64,000 nucleotides of DNA, from the NCBI GenBank assembly GCA_004020545.1, contig SAQE01000030.1, forward strand, positions 1-64,000, written 5' to 3'. The notes beneath the pieces are model-generated. The model searched no databases. It had not been told where the DNA came from and worked only from the letters and a program-made list of their open reading frames with translations. The DNA comes from Mesorhizobium sp. (lineage in GTDB: Bacteria; Pseudomonadota; Alphaproteobacteria; Rhizobiales; Rhizobiaceae). Of the stretch, positions 61,894 through 64,000 are shown one piece after another (position 1 is the stretch's first letter; every line of letters starts with the position of its first letter). Made by a program: the position numbers and the translations under genes.

Positions 61894-63039
61894 ATGTCCG
61901 AATGGCTGACGCGGGAGGAAGCGCTGACGCGGCTCAACGTCCGTCCGCAGACGCTCTATGCCTATGTCAGCCGCGGCCGCATCGGCATGCGGCCGGACGG
62001 GGCCGACCCGCGCCGCAGCCAGTACCGCGCCGACGACATCGCGGCGCTCGCCACCCGCCGGGCGCGCGGACGCAGCCCGCAGGCGATCGCCGAGAGCGCC
62101 ATTGCCTGGGGTGAGCCGGCAATCACCACCGCCATCTCGACGGTGCTGCATGGTCGCCTCGTCTATCGCGGCAAGGATGCCGCAACGCTTGCCGCGACGG
62201 CGACGCTGGAAGAGACGGCCGACCTGCTATGGGCATCCCGCGGCAAGGTATCCTTCGCTTCGCTGACCCCTTCGGCCGTTCGGCAGAGCGGCACCCCGAC
62301 GGCATTTGCAAGGCTCTCGGTGCTTGCGGCCGAGGGCTGGCCCTCGCTCGGTCGCAGGCCGGCCATGCTGCAGCAGGATGGCGCCGCCGCCACCAGCGTC
62401 CTCGCTACGTCGCTCGGCGCAATGCCGGGATCGGAACCCGTGCATGAGAGGCTGGCGCACGGCTGGTCGGTCGACGCCGCCGGCGCCGATCTCATCCGCA
62501 GGGCGCTGGTGCTGCTTGCCGATCATGAGCTCAACGCCTCGACCTTCGCCGCGCGCGTCGCGGCCTCCACCGGCGCGCCGATCGCGGCCTGCCTGCTCGC
62601 GGGCCTCGCCACGCTCACCGGCCCGCGCCATGGCGGCGCCGGTGCGGCTGCCCTGAACCTCGTCGAGGATGCCGAACGGTTGGGGGCGGACGAAGCGGTC
62701 GCACGTTGGCTCGCCCACGACCGGCCATTGCCGGGCTTCGGCCATCAGCTTTACCCGGAAGGCGATCCGCGCGCCGAGGCCCTGCTGCCCGACCTTGATA
62801 TCGATGACGGGCTCCTGCATCTGCGCGATGCAGTGTTGGCGGCGACCGGCATGCATCCGAATGTCGATTTCGCGCTTGCCGCGCTGACGCGGAGCCTCAA
62901 TCTCCCCGCCGATGCGCCGTTCCGCCTGTTCGCGCTTGGCCGCAGCGTCGGCTGGACGGCGCATGCCATCGAGCAGGTGACCAGCAACAGGCCGATCAGG
63001 CCCCGCGCCCGCTACGACGGACCTGCCGGCAGCGACTGA
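61894..63039 (+). CDS. citrate synthase-fold protein with N-terminal helix-turn-helix
   Basis: A 381-residue fusion. Residues ~1-55 form a MerR-like helix-turn-helix (LTREEALTRLNVRPQTLYAYVSRGRI, then RRSQYRADDIAALATRR). The rest is a citrate synthase fold with DHELNASTFAARVAAST, GPRHGGAGA (His kept), GFGHQLYPEGDPRAE (His kept) and NVDFALAALTRSLNLP (Asp kept). So the catalytic trio is present, though several surrounding residues differ. The protein may be an enzyme, a metabolite-sensing regulator, or both. It is divergent from the paralogue at 60707 and convergent with phaR. Confidence 0.85.
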   Translation: MSEWLTREEALTRLNVRPQTLYAYVSRGRIGMRPDGADPRRSQYRADDIAALATRRARGRSPQAIAESAIAWGEPAITTAISTVLHGRLVYRGKDAATLAATATLEETADLLWASRGKVSFASLTPSAVRQSGTPTAFARLSVLAAEGWPSLGRRPAMLQQDGAAATSVLATSLGAMPGSEPVHERLAHGWSVDAAGADLIRRALVLLADHELNASTFAARVAASTGAPIAACLLAGLATLTGPRHGGAGAAALNLVEDAERLGADEAVARWLAHDRPLPGFGHQLYPEGDPRAEALLPDLDIDDGLLHLRDAVLAATGMHPNVDFALAALTRSLNLPADAPFRLFALGRSVGWTAHAIEQVTSNRPIRPRARYDGPAGSD

Positions 63040-63051
63040 CCGCCAAGTCCG

Positions 63052-63645
63052 TCAGGACATCGTATCCAGCTTGCGCTGCATCGCGGCGATCTGCGCCTTC
63101 AATTCCTGCAGATCGTCGGATTTCTCTTCCTTCTTCGGCGGCTCGCTAGGCGCCGCGGAATTGGAGCCGGCCGTTGGGAACGGCGTGAACATGCGCATCG
63201 CGTTCTGGAACATCTCGACGTTGCGGCGCGTCTGCTCTTCCAGCGCCTTCATCGGCGTCTTCATCATGTCCATCGGCGCCTTGCCGAAAGCGCCCTTCAT
63301 CTGCTCGCGAAACCGCTCCTGCTCCTTGGAGAAGGCGATCATCGATTGCTCGAGGAAGCTCGGCACGATCATCTGCATCTGATCGCCGTAGAAAGCGATA
63401 AGCTGGCGCAGGAACGGGATCGGCAGCATGTTCTGCCCGTCCTTGTTCTCCAGCTCGAAGATGATCTGGGTGAGCACCGGATGCGTGATGTCGTCCCCGG
63501 TCTTGGCGTCCTGAACCGTGAACTCCTCGCCCTTCTTGACCATATCGGCCAAGTCCTCGAGCGTCACATAGGTGCTGGTGCCGGTGTTGTAGAGCCGGCG
63601 GTTGGCATATTTCTTGATGACGATCGGGTCGTCTTTTGCGGCCAT
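63052..63645 (-). CDS. phaR: polyhydroxyalkanoate synthesis repressor PhaR
   Basis: PhaR represses phasin and PHB genes, and binds PHB itself as an inducer signal. The 197-residue protein has the N-terminal PHB/PHA accumulation regulator DNA-binding domain (IVIKKYANRRLYNTGTSTYVTLEDLADMVKKGEEF) and PHB_acc domains (VLTQIIFELENKDGQNMLPIPFLRQLIAFYGDQMQMIVPSFLEQSM). The C-terminus is a Lys/Glu-rich coiled coil. The ATG at 63645 follows GGGGAGGA. It is divergent from phaA (start at 63949). Confidence 0.94.
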   Translation of the reverse strand: MAAKDDPIVIKKYANRRLYNTGTSTYVTLEDLADMVKKGEEFTVQDAKTGDDITHPVLTQIIFELENKDGQNMLPIPFLRQLIAFYGDQMQMIVPSFLEQSMIAFSKEQERFREQMKGAFGKAPMDMMKTPMKALEEQTRRNVEMFQNAMRMFTPFPTAGSNSAAPSEPPKKEEKSDDLQELKAQIAAMQRKLDTMS

Positions 63646-63747
63646 CCGTATCCTCCCCAGGATACCGGCGCGTTCTGAGCAAGCGGCCGGTAACGATTGC
63701 GCCATATGTCGAGGATATGCGCAAAAGCGTCACAATTCCAAGCGGTT

Positions 63748-63761
63748 TGTGCAGTGCGGCA
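63748..63761. promoter_or_regulatory. weak PhaR-box-like element between phaR and phaA
   Basis: On the minus strand TGCCGCACTGCACA resembles the 15-mers at 14687 and 60572 with three or four changes. A further, weaker TGCTGCGC...GCA stretch lies near 63792-63809. The position suits autoregulation of phaR and control of phaA. No other gene lies in the 303-base gap. Confidence 0.4.
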
Positions 63762-63948
63762 TCATTTAGTGTCTGATGGCCGTGGCAAATTATGCTGCGC
63801 GGCGAACGCAATATGGTGACGATCCGCCCGCGGTGTGCTTGCCGCGCATGGCGGCCATACCCATTTCCGGTTTGACTTGGAGGTTCGAACGGGCAAGAAA
63901 GTCTTTAACAATACCGAAAACACGACAGCTCGAAGTCTGGAGAAGAAA

Positions 63949-64000
63949 ATGTCCGCTTCCAATTCAATCGTCGTCGCCAGCGCCGCCCGCACCGCGGTCG
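63949..64000 (+). CDS. phaA: acetyl-CoA acetyltransferase, 5' end only
   Basis: Only the first 17 codons lie in the window: MSASNSIVVASAARTAV. This matches the start of beta-ketothiolase (PhaA/AtoB), which condenses two acetyl-CoA to acetoacetyl-CoA for PHB synthesis. The ATG at 63949 follows TGGAGAAG at good spacing. Its place divergent from phaR supports the call. The frame is cut by the window end. Confidence 0.85.
   Translation, partial: MSASNSIVVASAARTAV

Overview
The window reads as chromosomal DNA of a GC-rich alphaproteobacterium of the order Rhizobiales, most likely Mesorhizobium or a close relative. The signs are a tkt-gap-pgk-fba glycolytic block, trcR (DUF1013), zapA beside a DUF4164 gene, phaR divergent from phaA, several DUF1127/DUF465/DUF1192/DUF1244/DUF3309 small genes, and intergenic palindromic repeats typical of these genomes. 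The genus is inferred from gene content and style, not from a marker gene. No rRNA, tRNA, CRISPR array, insertion sequence or phage was recognised.

Layout. 0-10 kb: a 1-Cys peroxiredoxin, zapA, then central carbon genes (transketolase, GAPDH, phosphoglycerate kinase, class I aldolase) with a K+/H+ antiporter inserted. 10-23 kb: small accessory and housekeeping genes, including a DUF899 protein, SGNH hydrolase, a YafY/WYL regulator with two matching candidate operators, trcR, quinone reductase, MFS transporter, a GST-ArsR-AHSA1 operon, an HxlR/hydrolase divergent pair, rpmF, mtgA and a farnesyl diphosphate synthase. 23.6-27.6 kb: a MacAB-type export operon whose apparent first gene encodes a small secreted eight-cysteine protein. 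28-34 kb: a hybrid histidine kinase with two receivers, a DUF4034 protein of different base composition, a lytic transglycosylase, and ispG with a strongly structured leader. 34.5-40.5 kb: an IclR-controlled uptake operon (Tat-exported binding protein, two permeases, ATPase) ending in RidA and a SelA-like PLP enzyme. 40.6-52.6 kb: purEK, an LprI-like protein, rpmJ, a TPR protein, pyruvate kinase, N-formylglutamate amidohydrolase, an MFS transporter, and a LysR regulator broken by a frameshift. 52.7-64 kb: DUF3309, an RND efflux pair, an aldehyde dehydrogenase, a patatin phospholipase, two divergent citrate-synthase-fold genes (one fused to a helix-turn-helix), phaR, and the start of phaA.

How the genes work together. 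The two ends of the window deal with carbon flow: glycolysis and the pentose phosphate pathway on the left, acetyl-CoA use (citrate synthase fold proteins and polyhydroxybutyrate control) on the right. A shared 15-bp element resembling a PhaR box lies in front of the patatin gene and, far away, in front of a DUF1127 gene, with a weaker copy between phaR and phaA. This suggests a small PHB-linked regulon.

No complete new defence or biosynthetic system is evident. The best candidates for undescribed biology are the cysteine-rich protein with its own MacAB-like exporter, the structured ispG leader with alternative pairings, the paired YafY-type operators, and the helix-turn-helix/citrate synthase fusion facing ATCAA iterons.
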